DNA from: Thioclava sp. GXIMD4216 | GTDB lineage: Bacteria; Pseudomonadota; Alphaproteobacteria; Rhodobacterales; Rhodobacteraceae | Assembly: GCF_037949285.1 (NCBI RefSeq) | Contig: NZ_CP149926.1 | Span: 2,397,501-2,461,500, forward strand | Direction of reading: 5' to 3' | Length of the DNA: 64,000 bases | Part shown: piece after piece, positions 1-8,566 of the stretch | How the letters are laid out: the number at the start of each line of letters is the position of its first letter | How positions within the stretch are numbered: the stretch's first letter is position 1 | Notes under the pieces: model-generated | What the model was told of the DNA's origin: nothing | What the model saw: only the letters and a program-made list of their open reading frames with translations | Databases searched by the model: none | Translations under genes and position numbers: made by a program

Positions 1-1
1 C

Positions 2-871
2 GATCTGCCGCTGCGTATGGCCGAATTCGGGTCCTGCAACCGCTATGAACCCTCGGGGGCGCTGCATGGCATCATGCGGGTGCGCGGCTTTACGCAGGAT
101 GACGCGCATATCTTCTGCACCGAGGCGCAAATCGAGGAAGAAACCGCCAAGTTCATCAGCTTCCTTGCGGGCATCTATGCCGATCTGGGCTTCGAGAACT
201 GGACGATCAAGCTCTCGACCCGCCCCGAAAAGCGCATCGGCACGGAAGAAAGCTGGGACCGCGTCGAGGCGGCGCTTGGCAATGCGTGCAACCACGCAGG
301 CTATGAATACGAGATTCAGGAAGGCGAAGGGGCGTTTTACGGGCCGAAACTCGAATTTACCCTGACCGATGCGATTGGCCGCGAATGGCAATGCGGCACG
401 CTGCAGGTGGACCCCAACCTCCCCGAGCGTCTGGATGCCAGCTATATCGGGCAGGATGGCGAGCGTCACCGCCCCGTCATGCTGCACCGCGCGGTTCTGG
501 GCTCGTTCGAGCGCTTCATCGGCATGCTGATCGAGAATTTCGCGGGCAAGCTGCCTTTGTGGCTGGCGCCGCGTCAGGTGGTTGTGGCCTCGATCGTGTC
601 GGATGCCGATGACTTCGTGCGCGAGGTCACTGCTGCATTGACGGCCCGTGGCATCCGTGCCGAAGCCGATACGCGCAACGAGAAGATCAACTATAAGGTG
701 CGCGAGCACAGCCTCGGCAAAGTGCCCTATATCTTTGCCATCGGGATGAAAGAAGTTGAGGACCGGACCGTTTCGGTGCGTCGTCTGGGGGAAAACCGCA
801 CCGAGACCGTCGCATTGGACGAAATTATCGCAACGCTTGCATCGGAAGCCCTCGCCCCCGATCTGCGCTAA
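2..871 (+). CDS. thrS: Threonine-tRNA ligase, C-terminal part (5' end outside the window)
   Basis: The reading frame is open from the first bases of the window, so this is the last ~290 residues of a protein usually near 640. It charges tRNA-Thr in the cytoplasm. The class II core is visible: the motif 2 stretch [14 protein letters not shown], whose His matches a zinc ligand of the family, and the motif 3 stretch [15 protein letters not shown] with the second zinc-ligand His. The anticodon-binding domain starts near [13 protein letters not shown] and runs to the end. The first ATG in the window (17) is internal and is not the start. A small hairpin (gagaga/tctctc arms, 920-937) follows the stop but lacks a T run, so termination here is unclear. 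Confidence 0.97.
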   Translation, partial: DLPLRMAEFGSCNRYEPSGALHGIMRVRGFTQDDAHIFCTEAQIEEETAKFISFLAGIYADLGFENWTIKLSTRPEKRIGTEESWDRVEAALGNACNHAGYEYEIQEGEGAFYGPKLEFTLTDAIGREWQCGTLQVDPNLPERLDASYIGQDGERHRPVMLHRAVLGSFERFIGMLIENFAGKLPLWLAPRQVVVASIVSDADDFVREVTAALTARGIRAEADTRNEKINYKVREHSLGKVPYIFAIGMKEVEDRTVSVRRLGENRTETVALDEIIATLASEALAPDLR

Positions 872-1101
872 TTTTTCGGGCAAAATGCCATGCGCCGTGA
901 CGCCATATCACAGAAAGGTGAGAGAGTTCGCTCTCTCGCCATTTCGTCATTGCATTTTCATACGCATGGTTCATGTTCGTACTCGCGTGTAACGCTGACT
1001 TTCTACCCCGTGTCCTAAGGGCTGCCGGGCGACTTGGAAGACCAGGCAGCACGGCCCGGTTGCAATCTCGCCGCCGGGAAGACCTGAAGGAGACTACGGG
1101 A

Positions 1102-1308
1102 ATGGCCACTGGCACCGTAAAATGGTTCAACACCACCAAAGGCTACGGCTTCATCGCCCCCGATGAAGGCGGCAAAGATGTGTTCGTCCATATTTCTGCA
1201 GTTGAGCGCGCAGGGCTGACCGGCCTCGCCGACAACCAAAAGATCGAATACGAACTGATCAGCGGCCGTGACGGTCGTGCCTCTGCTGGTGAGCTCAAGG
1301 TTCTCTGA
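1102..1308 (+). CDS. Cold-shock domain protein, CspA family
   Basis: A 68-residue single cold-shock domain. Both RNA-binding motifs are present: KGYGFI (RNP1) and VFVHIS (RNP2). The family binds single-stranded RNA or DNA and melts secondary structure. The start was chosen at ATG 1102 because it gives the canonical MATGTVKWFN beginning and has an AAGGAG site at 1087-1092; the open frame continues upstream but that part does not look like the family. The gene has about 230 nt of leader after thrS and is followed at once by a strong terminator, so it is probably monocistronic. Which Csp paralogue it is cannot be told from sequence alone. Confidence 0.96.
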   Translation: MATGTVKWFNTTKGYGFIAPDEGGKDVFVHISAVERAGLTGLADNQKIEYELISGRDGRASAGELKVL

Positions 1309-1330
1309 GCTTCATAGTCAGATGACGAGA

Positions 1331-1363
1331 CGGCCCGATTCCATCATCGGGCCGTTTTATTTT
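1331..1363 (+). terminator. Rho-independent terminator of the cold-shock gene
   Basis: Perfect 9-bp stem: cggcccgat at 1331-1339 pairs with atcgggccg at 1346-1354, with a 6-nt loop, followed by TTTTATTTT. It lies 22 nt after the csp stop codon. Confidence 0.9.
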
Positions 1364-1499
1364 GTCGGCACCCTCCCTGCCCCGAAGCCCCACTCGGGCA
1401 CACCTGCCTCCGCAGTTCCGGAACAAAGCAAAAGCGCGCCGGATCAGGCGCGCAGGTCTAGGAGCTTGTCCAGAAAGCAGAGTATCGACAGGCCAAGGC

Positions 1500-1787
1500 T
1501 TATTCGCGCAGATCACCTTCCGGCACACCCAAAGCCGCAGCCGCCCGCAGCCGAAGATCGGAACCCAGCGCTTCTTTGCGGCATTCGATCCGCGCGAGCT
1601 GTTCCGGCGAAATCCCGACCGCATCTGCCAGACCCGCAGTGGACAGATTGGCCGCATGACGCCATGCGCAAAGCGGCGTTGCGCCCGCAGTAATCCAGGC
1701 AAGATGCACCCAATAATCGGGACGGACGGAAGTCACACGGGTAACCGGCGCACCCATAAGCTGGGCGGGGCTTGCAAGCTGAACCAT
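1500..1787 (-). CDS. Small XRE-type helix-turn-helix protein
   Basis: A 95-residue protein. The second half has the look of a lambda-repressor-like (XRE) DNA-binding fold: residues near LSTAGLADAVGISPEQLARIE form the helix-turn-helix, followed by the usual LRLRAAAALGV helix. The first ~35 residues match nothing I recognise. It lies on the minus strand downstream of the lol/arsC-like genes with a 130-nt gap, so it may have its own promoter. The target genes are unknown. An overlapping longer minus-strand frame exists but lacks this HTH pattern. Confidence 0.7.
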   Translation of the reverse strand: MVQLASPAQLMGAPVTRVTSVRPDYWVHLAWITAGATPLCAWRHAANLSTAGLADAVGISPEQLARIECRKEALGSDLRLRAAAALGVPEGDLRE

Positions 1788-1917
1788 ACGGAATCCTTCC
1801 GTTACTGCGTCTTTTCACTACTCTGAACGACAGAGGTTAAAAATTCCGACGCGGAAAACTGATACATCAGGAAAGAAACATAAGCTGGTAAATAAAGTTC
1901 CCGCCCAGCCCAAATTT

Positions 1918-2244
1918 TTATGCCAGCCAGAGCCCCTGAACATCTTTCGCCCAGCCCAGCGTCATTTGCCCTGCCTCCTCAAGCACAGGACGTTTCATCA
2001 AGGTAGGGTGCAGGGCCAGAAGGTCTTTGACGGGCGTGGCGCGTTCGGCCTCGTCCAGCCCCCGCCATGTGGTGGAGGATCGGTTCAGCAGCTTGTCCCC
2101 GAAAGCCTCGTAAAAGGCCGCCAGCTTTTCCGCCGACAGAGGCGTTTCGCGAATATCGTGAAAGATCACGGTCTTGCCCGCGGCCTCCAAGGCTTTGCGC
2201 GCTTTGCGGCAGGTATCGCAGGTCTTGATGCCATATAGATCCAT
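1918..2244 (-). CDS. ArsC/Spx-family (YffB-like) thioredoxin-fold protein
   Basis: 108 residues, the usual length for the ArsC/Spx/YffB family. The N-terminal MDLYGIKTCDTCRKA carries a C9-x-x-C12 pair where ArsC reductases have their catalytic cysteine. The R-SSTTWR and LKRPVL-type stretches (here LMKRPVLEE) are typical of the YffB branch rather than of proven arsenate reductases, and no other ars gene is near. The gene starts 1 nt after the lolD stop codon, so it is the last gene of the lolC/E-lolD transcript. True substrate unknown; an arsenate reductase role is not supported by context. Confidence 0.88.
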   Translation of the reverse strand: MDLYGIKTCDTCRKARKALEAAGKTVIFHDIRETPLSAEKLAAFYEAFGDKLLNRSSTTWRGLDEAERATPVKDLLALHPTLMKRPVLEEAGQMTLGWAKDVQGLWLA

Positions 2245-2245
2245 A

Positions 2246-2923
2246 TCAGTCCCTCAACAGCCCCCCATCCAGCCGGAGCACCCGATCCATACGCTGTGCA
2301 AGCTCCATATTATGGGTCGCAATCAGCGCCGAAAGATTCGTCTCGCGCACGAGATCCATCAGCGCCGCGAATACCGTATCCGAGGTCGCCGGATCAAGAT
2401 TGCCGGTGGGTTCATCCGCCAGAAGCAGGCGCGGTTTATTGGCCAAGGCGCGGCAAAACGCTACCCGCTGCTGTTCGCCGCCCGAAAGCGCCGAGGGGCG
2501 GTGGCTGGCGCGGTCCTTCAGGCCGACGCGCTCCAGCAGGGAGCGGGCATGAGACACCGCCTCGGCACGAGCGACCCCATTGGCCAATTGCGGCAGCACG
2601 ATATTTTCCTCGGCGGTAAATTCGGGCAGCAGATGATGGAACTGGTAGACAAAGCCCAGCGAATTCCGCCGTGCCGCCGTACGCCGCTTGTCGGAGGCGC
2701 GCCCCAGATCCTCACCGTCAATCTGCACCTCGCCGGTATCGGGCGTATCCAGCAGCCCCGCGATATGCAGAAGCGTCGATTTACCGGTGCCCGAAGGCGC
2801 GACCAGTGCCACCACCTGCCCCGGTGCAATCGCCAGATCAAGGCCCCGCAGCACAGCGATCTCTTTGGCCGTGCCACGGTTATAGATTTTCTCGATGCCG
2901 GAGAGCTTCAACACATCACTCAT
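2246..2923 (-). CDS. lolD: Lipoprotein-releasing ABC transporter, ATP-binding protein LolD
   Basis: 225 residues, typical LolD/MacB-type ATPase that powers release of outer-membrane lipoproteins from the inner membrane to LolA. Walker A is APSGTGKST (42-50; the first Gly is Ala), Q-loop Q94, signature LSGGEQ (146-151), Walker B LLLADE (166-171). It overlaps the 3' end of the upstream permease gene by 8 nt, which indicates translational coupling. Identification as LolD rather than a generic MacB-type ATPase rests on the adjacent LolC/E-type permease. Confidence 0.93.
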   Translation of the reverse strand: MSDVLKLSGIEKIYNRGTAKEIAVLRGLDLAIAPGQVVALVAPSGTGKSTLLHIAGLLDTPDTGEVQIDGEDLGRASDKRRTAARRNSLGFVYQFHHLLPEFTAEENIVLPQLANGVARAEAVSHARSLLERVGLKDRASHRPSALSGGEQQRVAFCRALANKPRLLLADEPTGNLDPATSDTVFAALMDLVRETNLSALIATHNMELAQRMDRVLRLDGGLLRD

Positions 2924-4208
2924 AGCGCAGGGCCTCCACAGGGTTCAGACGCGCCGCACGACGGGCGGGAAAAATTGTCACCACAAAGCTGAGCCCAAGC
3001 GACAGGCCCACGGATTTGACCACATCCATCACCTGCAGCTTGGCGGGAAGCTCGTAGATGCCGCGCACCGAGGCATCCCAGACATCGCCGCCATTAAGCG
3101 CATTCAGCCCGTCCATGATGTGCTGGATATTCAGCGAGAACACCACCCCCACGACCAGCCCCGCAAGGGTGCCGATCACGCCGGTAAAGGCGCCACACAG
3201 AAAAAACACCCGCAGGATCGAGCCTTCGGTCAGCCCCATCGTGCGCAAGATCCCGATGTCGCGGCCCTTGTTCTTGACCAGCATGATCAGGCCCGAGGTG
3301 ATATTCATCGAGGCAATCAGCACCAGCACCGACAGGATAATGAACATCACATTATCCTCCATCGTCAGCGCCTTGAGAAAGCTCCCCGAGCTGTCGCGCC
3401 ATGTCCAGAGCATGGTGCCCTCGCCGCCCGCCTCCATAAGCTGGGGCGTCCAGTTATCCACATTCTCGGGGTCGGTCACACTGACATCAATCTCGTCGGC
3501 CCCACCCTCGCGGTTGAAATAGCTCTGCGCCTCGGTGAAGGGCATATAGATGCGGGTCTGGTCGATGTCATAGCGCCCCGCCGAGAAGATATAGGTCACC
3601 GTATAGGCCGAGACCCGCGGGCTGGTGCCAAAGGCGGTCTTGGCCCCTTCGGGCGACAGAAGGCGCAGCTTGTCCCCCAGACCGATGCCAAGGTCGCGCG
3701 CCATGCCGGACCCGATGGCGATGCCCTGATCGAAATTGTCCAGACTGCCAATGGCCTGATCCGAATGCGCCACGCCGGGGATTTTTTCCAGATCCGCTTT
3801 GCGGATGCCGAACACCTCGCCCACATTGTTGCGGTCGTTGAACGTGGCCATCACCTGCCCTTTCACCAAGGGCGCGGCATCTGTCACACCGGGAATTGCG
3901 GCGATGCGCTTGGCGCGTGCGTCATAATCACGGATGATCCGGCTATAGACGCCCGAGCCCTCCACCACCTCGGTTGGTGCCGAATAGACCGTGACATGGG
4001 GATTTGCACCAAGAATGGTATCCACGAATTCCGCGCGGAAGCCCGCGCGCACGGCCAGCGTGATGATCAGCGCAGCCACCCCCAGCGTGATGCCGATCAG
4101 GCTGATCCAGGTCATCACCGAGACCCCGCCTTCGGCCCGACGTGCCCGCAAGTAGCGCCAGGCAATCATGAATTCAAACGCCGAGAAGGGCCTGCTTTGG
4201 CCAGCCAT
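2916..4208 (-). CDS. Lipoprotein-releasing system permease, LolC/E (LolF-like) family
   Basis: 430 residues with the LolC/E layout: an N-terminal cytoplasmic stretch SAFEFMIAWRYLRARR, a first membrane segment (about 33-53), a large periplasmic domain, then three membrane segments and the conserved end ARLNPVEALRYE. Only one permease gene accompanies lolD, as is common in alphaproteobacteria where a single LolF-type subunit is thought to form a homodimer instead of LolC plus LolE. Start ATG 4208 was preferred to an upstream ATG because GGAGAG lies just before it and the protein then begins like its family. Confidence 0.93.
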   Translation of the reverse strand: MAGQSRPFSAFEFMIAWRYLRARRAEGGVSVMTWISLIGITLGVAALIITLAVRAGFRAEFVDTILGANPHVTVYSAPTEVVEGSGVYSRIIRDYDARAKRIAAIPGVTDAAPLVKGQVMATFNDRNNVGEVFGIRKADLEKIPGVAHSDQAIGSLDNFDQGIAIGSGMARDLGIGLGDKLRLLSPEGAKTAFGTSPRVSAYTVTYIFSAGRYDIDQTRIYMPFTEAQSYFNREGGADEIDVSVTDPENVDNWTPQLMEAGGEGTMLWTWRDSSGSFLKALTMEDNVMFIILSVLVLIASMNITSGLIMLVKNKGRDIGILRTMGLTEGSILRVFFLCGAFTGVIGTLAGLVVGVVFSLNIQHIMDGLNALNGGDVWDASVRGIYELPAKLQVMDVVKSVGLSLGLSFVVTIFPARRAARLNPVEALRYE

Positions 4209-4305
4209 ATGGTCTCTCCGGATAATCGTAATCGCGCGGCACAGTTGCGGCACGCGGGGGAAAGGTCAAGCGCTGGCCGGTGCCACCTGCATCAAACTGC
4301 CGATA

Positions 4306-5481
4306 TTACGGCTCCAGCAGCGGCTCGTAGCGCGCATCGGTCAGGGTCTTGAGAAACGCCACCAGCGCGTCGATACGCTGGTCATCCAGCGCAGGCCCGA
4401 TCTCCAGCTCTTTAAGGGACAGCGTCCCCGCCACTTCCGGCGGCGCAAAGGGCTTGCCGGTTTCGGGGTTGATATGCCGCTCGGGGCGCTTGGTGTTATA
4501 GGTGTTGTAGAACAGGATCACCGTGCGCAGGTCGGAGAACACCCCGTTATGCATATAGGGGCCGGTGACCGCCACATTGCGCAGGGTCGGCACCTTGAAC
4601 TTGCCCGCCTGTGCGGGGTCGGTGATGGCGGGGTTGGCCAGAAGCCCCTGATCGTGGAAATCGCTGGCCACACCATTCAGCCCGCGCGCGGCAACATTCA
4701 CCGGAACACCGATATTATGGTATTGGTAATTCGAGAAGGTCTCCCCCGCCTCGCCCGGTGTCGCGCGCAGCTGATGGCACTGGTTGCAATTTGTAAACTG
4801 CTGCGAAAAGAACAGGATGCGCCCCAGTTCCTCTTCATCCGTCAATTCGATCTCGCCGCGCAGAAAACGGTCATAGCGGCTGTCGAAAGGGGCGAATTCG
4901 TCCGTGGCCTCGAAGGCGGCAATCGCCTTGGTGGCGGCGGCCAAAGTGGCTTCGGGGTCGGCTTCGGGGTCGGCAATGCCCGCCAGATCGCGGGCCAGCC
5001 GCGCCTGATCGGGGTTTTCAGCCAGTCGCCGGGCAAACAGCCCCGCCGATGCCAGCCCCATCTCGATCGGGTTGAACAGCGGGCCACGCGCCTGCTCGGT
5101 CAGATCCTTGGCACGCCCGTCATGGAACTGCCCGCCACGATAGATCCCCGAGCCATCCTGACCGAAGGCGGGGGAAAAGCGCGCATAGCCCAAAGTCGGC
5201 GCGTTCCTGTCGCCCAGACTTGTCATGTCATCGCCCAAAGACACTGCCCGCCCCGCCTGTGATTCACGTGGATCAGTGAAGGCCAGCGCCGGATCATGGC
5301 AGGTGGCGCAGGATTGCGTGCCATTCTGCGACAGCTCGGTGTCGTGAAACAGCATCTCCCCCCACGCGACCCAAGGCGCGGGTGCCGCCTCTTGCGCGGC
5401 AAGTGGCGCGGCAAGCGGTACCGCACAGGCAACGCCAAGGACAAACGCGGACAGACGGAACAGAACGGGCATCGGCATCAC
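4306..5481 (-). CDS. Secreted di-haem cytochrome c peroxidase / MauG family protein
   Basis: 391 residues. A signal peptide (about 1-29, ending in PLAAQ) sends it to the periplasm. Two c-type haem motifs are visible, CATCH (58-62) and CNQCH (232-236), set in the family context LFHDTELSQNGTQSCATCH. The last half has TLRNVAVTGPYMHNG, typical of bacterial cytochrome c peroxidases and MauG. Likely reaction: reduction of hydrogen peroxide with electrons from periplasmic cytochrome c; a MauG-like protein-oxidation role cannot be excluded. It ends about 100 nt before the lolC/E gene and is divergent from the membrane metallopeptidase-like gene at 5608. Confidence 0.9.
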   Translation of the reverse strand: MMPMPVLFRLSAFVLGVACAVPLAAPLAAQEAAPAPWVAWGEMLFHDTELSQNGTQSCATCHDPALAFTDPRESQAGRAVSLGDDMTSLGDRNAPTLGYARFSPAFGQDGSGIYRGGQFHDGRAKDLTEQARGPLFNPIEMGLASAGLFARRLAENPDQARLARDLAGIADPEADPEATLAAATKAIAAFEATDEFAPFDSRYDRFLRGEIELTDEEELGRILFFSQQFTNCNQCHQLRATPGEAGETFSNYQYHNIGVPVNVAARGLNGVASDFHDQGLLANPAITDPAQAGKFKVPTLRNVAVTGPYMHNGVFSDLRTVILFYNTYNTKRPERHINPETGKPFAPPEVAGTLSLKELEIGPALDDQRIDALVAFLKTLTDARYEPLLEP

Positions 5482-5607
5482 GGGATGTTATAAACCTACA
5501 GACCAAGCCCATGCCGCATTTTCCTGATTTTTTCAATCAAGATCTTGCATATTGCCTGCGATCCCGCCCTGTGCCAGATGCCACAAAGCAATGACGGGCT
5601 GTTTCTG

Positions 5608-6384
5608 ATGCGCTATATTCTGCAAGGTTTTGTTATTCTCGGGCTGACATTCCTGACCCAGATCGGCGGGGTGGCGTGGCTGCTTTCTTTGCCCATGCCA
5701 CGGCGCACTCTGCGTCTGGCGCTCTTTGCGCTGAGCTATCTGGTGTTATGGGCGGCCTGCCTGTGGCTTGCACCGCTGGGCGGTCGGGTGGCCCTCCCCT
5801 GCCACGGCACTGGCCACGCCACTGGCCCGCTGGAAATGCGTAGCTGGCTGACCTGTGCACTCAACCGCAATTATGTGACGCCCGATCTGAAAGCCGCGCT
5901 GGAACGCACGGCCCAGACCATGCAGGACCGCCATCCGGGAACGATCACGCAGGTGCTGGACGCCAATTTCCCCTTTCTCGACGGTTTTCCGCTGCTGCCG
6001 CACCTGTCGCATAAGGACGGGCGCAAGGCGGATCTGGCGCTGTATTATATGCGCGATGGCCAGTATCTGGCGGGCAAAACCCGCTCGCCCATCGGCTATT
6101 TCGCCTTCCAGCAAGGGCCCTCGGACTGCCCGCGCAAATGGCCGACCTTGCGCTGGGATATGGGGTGGCTACAGGGGCTCTTCCCCGACTATCAGCTGGA
6201 CCCTCAGCGGACCCGTGACCTGCTGGCGGTTCTTCAGGCCGACCCTGCCATCGGCAAGGTCTTTCTGGAACCGCATCTGGTGGCAGAGATTGGCGCAAAC
6301 GAGCCCAAGATCCGCTTTCAGGGCTGTCGGGCGGCGCGCCATGACGACCATCTGCATCTGCAACTGGCGCCCCGAGGCGGATGA
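5608..6384 (+). CDS. Membrane-anchored protein with LAS-type (M15/M74-like) metallopeptidase signature
   Basis: 258 residues from ATG 5608 (an upstream in-frame ATG at 5545 adds 21 non-hydrophobic residues and is less likely). Two membrane segments lie at about 6-28 and 34-56, then a soluble part. That part carries SHKDGRKADL, i.e. H135-x6-D142, and near the end HDDHLHL with H248-x-H250. This H-x6-D plus H-x-H arrangement is the zinc-binding signature of the LAS group (VanX, MepA, D-Ala-D-Ala carboxypeptidases), and RHDDHLHLQL closely recalls the GHDDHFHVRL of MepA. I infer a periplasmic peptidoglycan hydrolase; overall similarity to known families could not be tested. Confidence 0.72.
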   Translation: MRYILQGFVILGLTFLTQIGGVAWLLSLPMPRRTLRLALFALSYLVLWAACLWLAPLGGRVALPCHGTGHATGPLEMRSWLTCALNRNYVTPDLKAALERTAQTMQDRHPGTITQVLDANFPFLDGFPLLPHLSHKDGRKADLALYYMRDGQYLAGKTRSPIGYFAFQQGPSDCPRKWPTLRWDMGWLQGLFPDYQLDPQRTRDLLAVLQADPAIGKVFLEPHLVAEIGANEPKIRFQGCRAARHDDHLHLQLAPRGG

Positions 6385-6391
6385 CCGCATG

Positions 6392-6419
6392 AAAAACCCC
6401 CGCTTGCAGGAAGCGGGGG
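6392..6419 (-). terminator. Rho-independent terminator of proS
   Basis: Perfect 9-bp stem cccccgctt (6397-6405) with aagcggggg (6411-6419), loop gcagg. Read on the minus strand it is followed by TTTTT (6396-6392). It lies 9 nt beyond the proS stop. Confidence 0.9.
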
Positions 6420-6427
6420 CCTGAACC

Positions 6428-7768
6428 TTAGCGGTGGGGGGCGTAGATCTCGATGATCTTGGCCACAGCCGCATCTGCCGACATTTCCTCGCTTTCGCCG
6501 CTACGGCGCGAGGTCAGCTCGACCTTATTGGCCGCCAGACCGCGCGGCCCCACGGTAATCCGCCACGGCAGACCGATCAGGTCCATCGTGGCGAATTTCG
6601 CGCCCGCCCGTTCGTTGCGGTCATCGTAAAGCGGGTCCAGACCCGCCTTCACCAGCGCGGCATAAAGCGCGTCGCAGGCGCTGTCACAGGCCGCGTCGCC
6701 CTGCTTGAGGTTGACGATCCCCACGTGGAAGGGAGTCACGCCCTCGGGCCAGATGATGCCCTTGTCGTCGTGGTTCGCCTCGATCAGCGCGCCGACCAGA
6801 CGCGAGACACCGATCCCGTGCGAGCCCATCTCGACCGGCACTTTCGACCCGTCGGGCGTCTGGACAACAGCGCCCATCGATTCCGAATATTTGGTGCCGA
6901 AATAGAAGATCTGGCCAACCTCGATCCCACGGGCCGATTTGCGGCGCTCTTCAGGGACCTCGTTGAAGATCGCCTCGTCATGGGTCTCGTCGGTGCGGGC
7001 GTAAAGCGTGGTGAACTCCTTGCAGATCGCTTCCACCTCTTCGCGGTTGTCGTAATCGACCTCGCGGTCGCCCAAGGTGAGGTCGGTGACATTGCTGTCA
7101 TAGAACACCTCCGACTCGCCCGTGGGGGCCAGCACGAGGAACTCATGGGTATTGTCGCCACCAATCGGGCCGGAATCGGCGCGCATCGGGATCGCGGTCA
7201 GGCCCATACGCTCATAGGTGCGCAGGTAGGAGACCATATGGCGGTTATAGGCATGCAGCGCGTCTTCGCGGGTCAGATCGAAGCTATAGCCGTCTTTCAT
7301 GAAGAATTCGCGGCCACGCATCACACCGAAACGCGGGCGGACCTCGTCGCGGAATTTCCACTGGATCTGATACAGCGTCATCGGCAGCGATTTGTAGCTT
7401 TCGACATGGGCGCGGAAGATGTCGGTGATCATCTCCTCATTGGTCGGCCCGTAAAGCATGTCGCGGCCATGACGGTCCTTGATGCGCAGCATCTCGGGGC
7501 CATAGGCGTCATAGCGGCCCGATTCCTGCCAGAGTTCCGCCGATTGCATCGTCGGCATCAGCACCGGAATATGGCCCGCGCGGATCTGTTCCTCATGCAC
7601 GATCTGTTCGATACGGCGCAGAACCTTATAGCCCAGCGGCAGCCACGAATAGATACCGGCCTGCTGTTGCTTGATCATGCCGGCACGCAGCATCAGCCGG
7701 TGCGAGGCAATCTGCGCCTCGGACGGGTTTTCCTTCAGAACGGGAAGAAAGTAACGGGAAAGACGCAT
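6428..7768 (-). CDS. proS: Proline-tRNA ligase, short alphaproteobacterial type
   Basis: 446 residues, a class II synthetase that charges tRNA-Pro. Start ATG 7768 gives [18 protein letters not shown], the normal family beginning; the frame is open upstream but the extra 69 codons are not family-like. Motif 2 is in [26 protein letters not shown] (split here into pieces around MRGREF), motif 3 in [16 protein letters not shown]. At 446 residues it lacks the ~180-residue editing (INS) domain of the E. coli enzyme, as is normal in this group; free-standing editing proteins usually take over. An intrinsic terminator follows. Confidence 0.97.
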   Translation of the reverse strand: MRLSRYFLPVLKENPSEAQIASHRLMLRAGMIKQQQAGIYSWLPLGYKVLRRIEQIVHEEQIRAGHIPVLMPTMQSAELWQESGRYDAYGPEMLRIKDRHGRDMLYGPTNEEMITDIFRAHVESYKSLPMTLYQIQWKFRDEVRPRFGVMRGREFFMKDGYSFDLTREDALHAYNRHMVSYLRTYERMGLTAIPMRADSGPIGGDNTHEFLVLAPTGESEVFYDSNVTDLTLGDREVDYDNREEVEAICKEFTTLYARTDETHDEAIFNEVPEERRKSARGIEVGQIFYFGTKYSESMGAVVQTPDGSKVPVEMGSHGIGVSRLVGALIEANHDDKGIIWPEGVTPFHVGIVNLKQGDAACDSACDALYAALVKAGLDPLYDDRNERAGAKFATMDLIGLPWRITVGPRGLAANKVELTSRRSGESEEMSADAAVAKIIEIYAPHR

Positions 7769-7850
7769 GAGGGACGGCCCCTGTCGGTTAGGTGAAACTG
7801 GCCTTCGGGCTAGCCCATTCGGCGCGGTCAGGCAAGAGCAACCACGCGCA

Positions 7851-8366
7851 TCACAGATCTTGCGCCTGCTCCGCAGTGTCCGGCACGGTCTGGAACAGCG
7901 CACAGGCAAGCTGCACACCGTTCTGGCGCAGGCTGACCGCACGCGGCTGCCGCGAAAGGAAGGCGCTGCGCACATCGGTATCGGGCAGAAGATATTCGGC
8001 CTTCTGACGACCGGCGGCAGGCAGCAGCAATTTCGGTGCCTGCCCCTGCGCCTGCATTTGGCGGTCGGCCTGTGCCTTGGGGTCGGGCGGAAGATCCGAC
8101 TGCGGGATCAGCAGCGTGCCCGCCGCCCCACGCGGACAGGCGCTGGCCGAGGCCAGCTCGACCCCTGCCCCGAGCCTGTCGCCTGCCGCCAGTTCGACCG
8201 TAGCCAGCGCCAGACGCACAGACCCCTCCTCGGGGGCCAGATCGGCGACCGTCACAGAGGCCAATGCCTGCCCCTGTGCATCGACCAGATCGGCGCGGGC
8301 CGTCTCTGCGGCGGCTGGAAGTGCAAGCCCCAGCGAAACCATCGCCATCACAAAGAAGGTCTTCAT
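7851..8366 (-). CDS. Small secreted protein of unknown function
   Basis: 171 residues from ATG 8366, which has AGGAG about 8 nt upstream; an earlier ATG at 8393 lacks this. The N-terminus [20 protein letters not shown] is a clear Sec signal peptide. The mature part holds two cysteines (in ASACPRG and QLACALF) that could form one disulphide in the periplasm. The first half of the mature protein recalls Cu/Zn superoxide dismutase-like small proteins only weakly ([15 protein letters not shown]), with no metal-ligand histidines, so I make no functional claim. It starts 83 nt upstream of proS on the same strand and may share its transcript. Confidence 0.75.
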   Translation of the reverse strand: MKTFFVMAMVSLGLALPAAAETARADLVDAQGQALASVTVADLAPEEGSVRLALATVELAAGDRLGAGVELASASACPRGAAGTLLIPQSDLPPDPKAQADRQMQAQGQAPKLLLPAAGRQKAEYLLPDTDVRSAFLSRQPRAVSLRQNGVQLACALFQTVPDTAEQAQDL

Positions 8367-8566
8367 TTTACGCTCCTGTTTGTGGCGCGTCATGAGTGAC
8401 GCCCGCCGCCCTTGGATGCAAGCCCCGCCCGCCTATCTTATGTTCACGTCTTCTCAAGCGCCCTGACATGCGCAATCGCGAGGGCGTCGGGGACACTGTC
8501 CGGTGCGGGCGGTTGCCTTTGCCCGATTTTTCGTCATTCTGCGCAAGACCCATATCAGGAGCAATC

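Noticed and set aside
1918..2244. Arsenate reductase ArsC
   Set aside because: The fold is right but the sequence is of the YffB branch and there are no arsenic genes nearby, so an arsenic role is not supported.
5482..5607. Possible FNR/Anr site before the di-haem peroxidase (TTGATTGAAAAAATCA)
   Set aside because: The half-sites are two bases too far apart for TTGAT-N4-ATCAA, so it is not a convincing FNR box.
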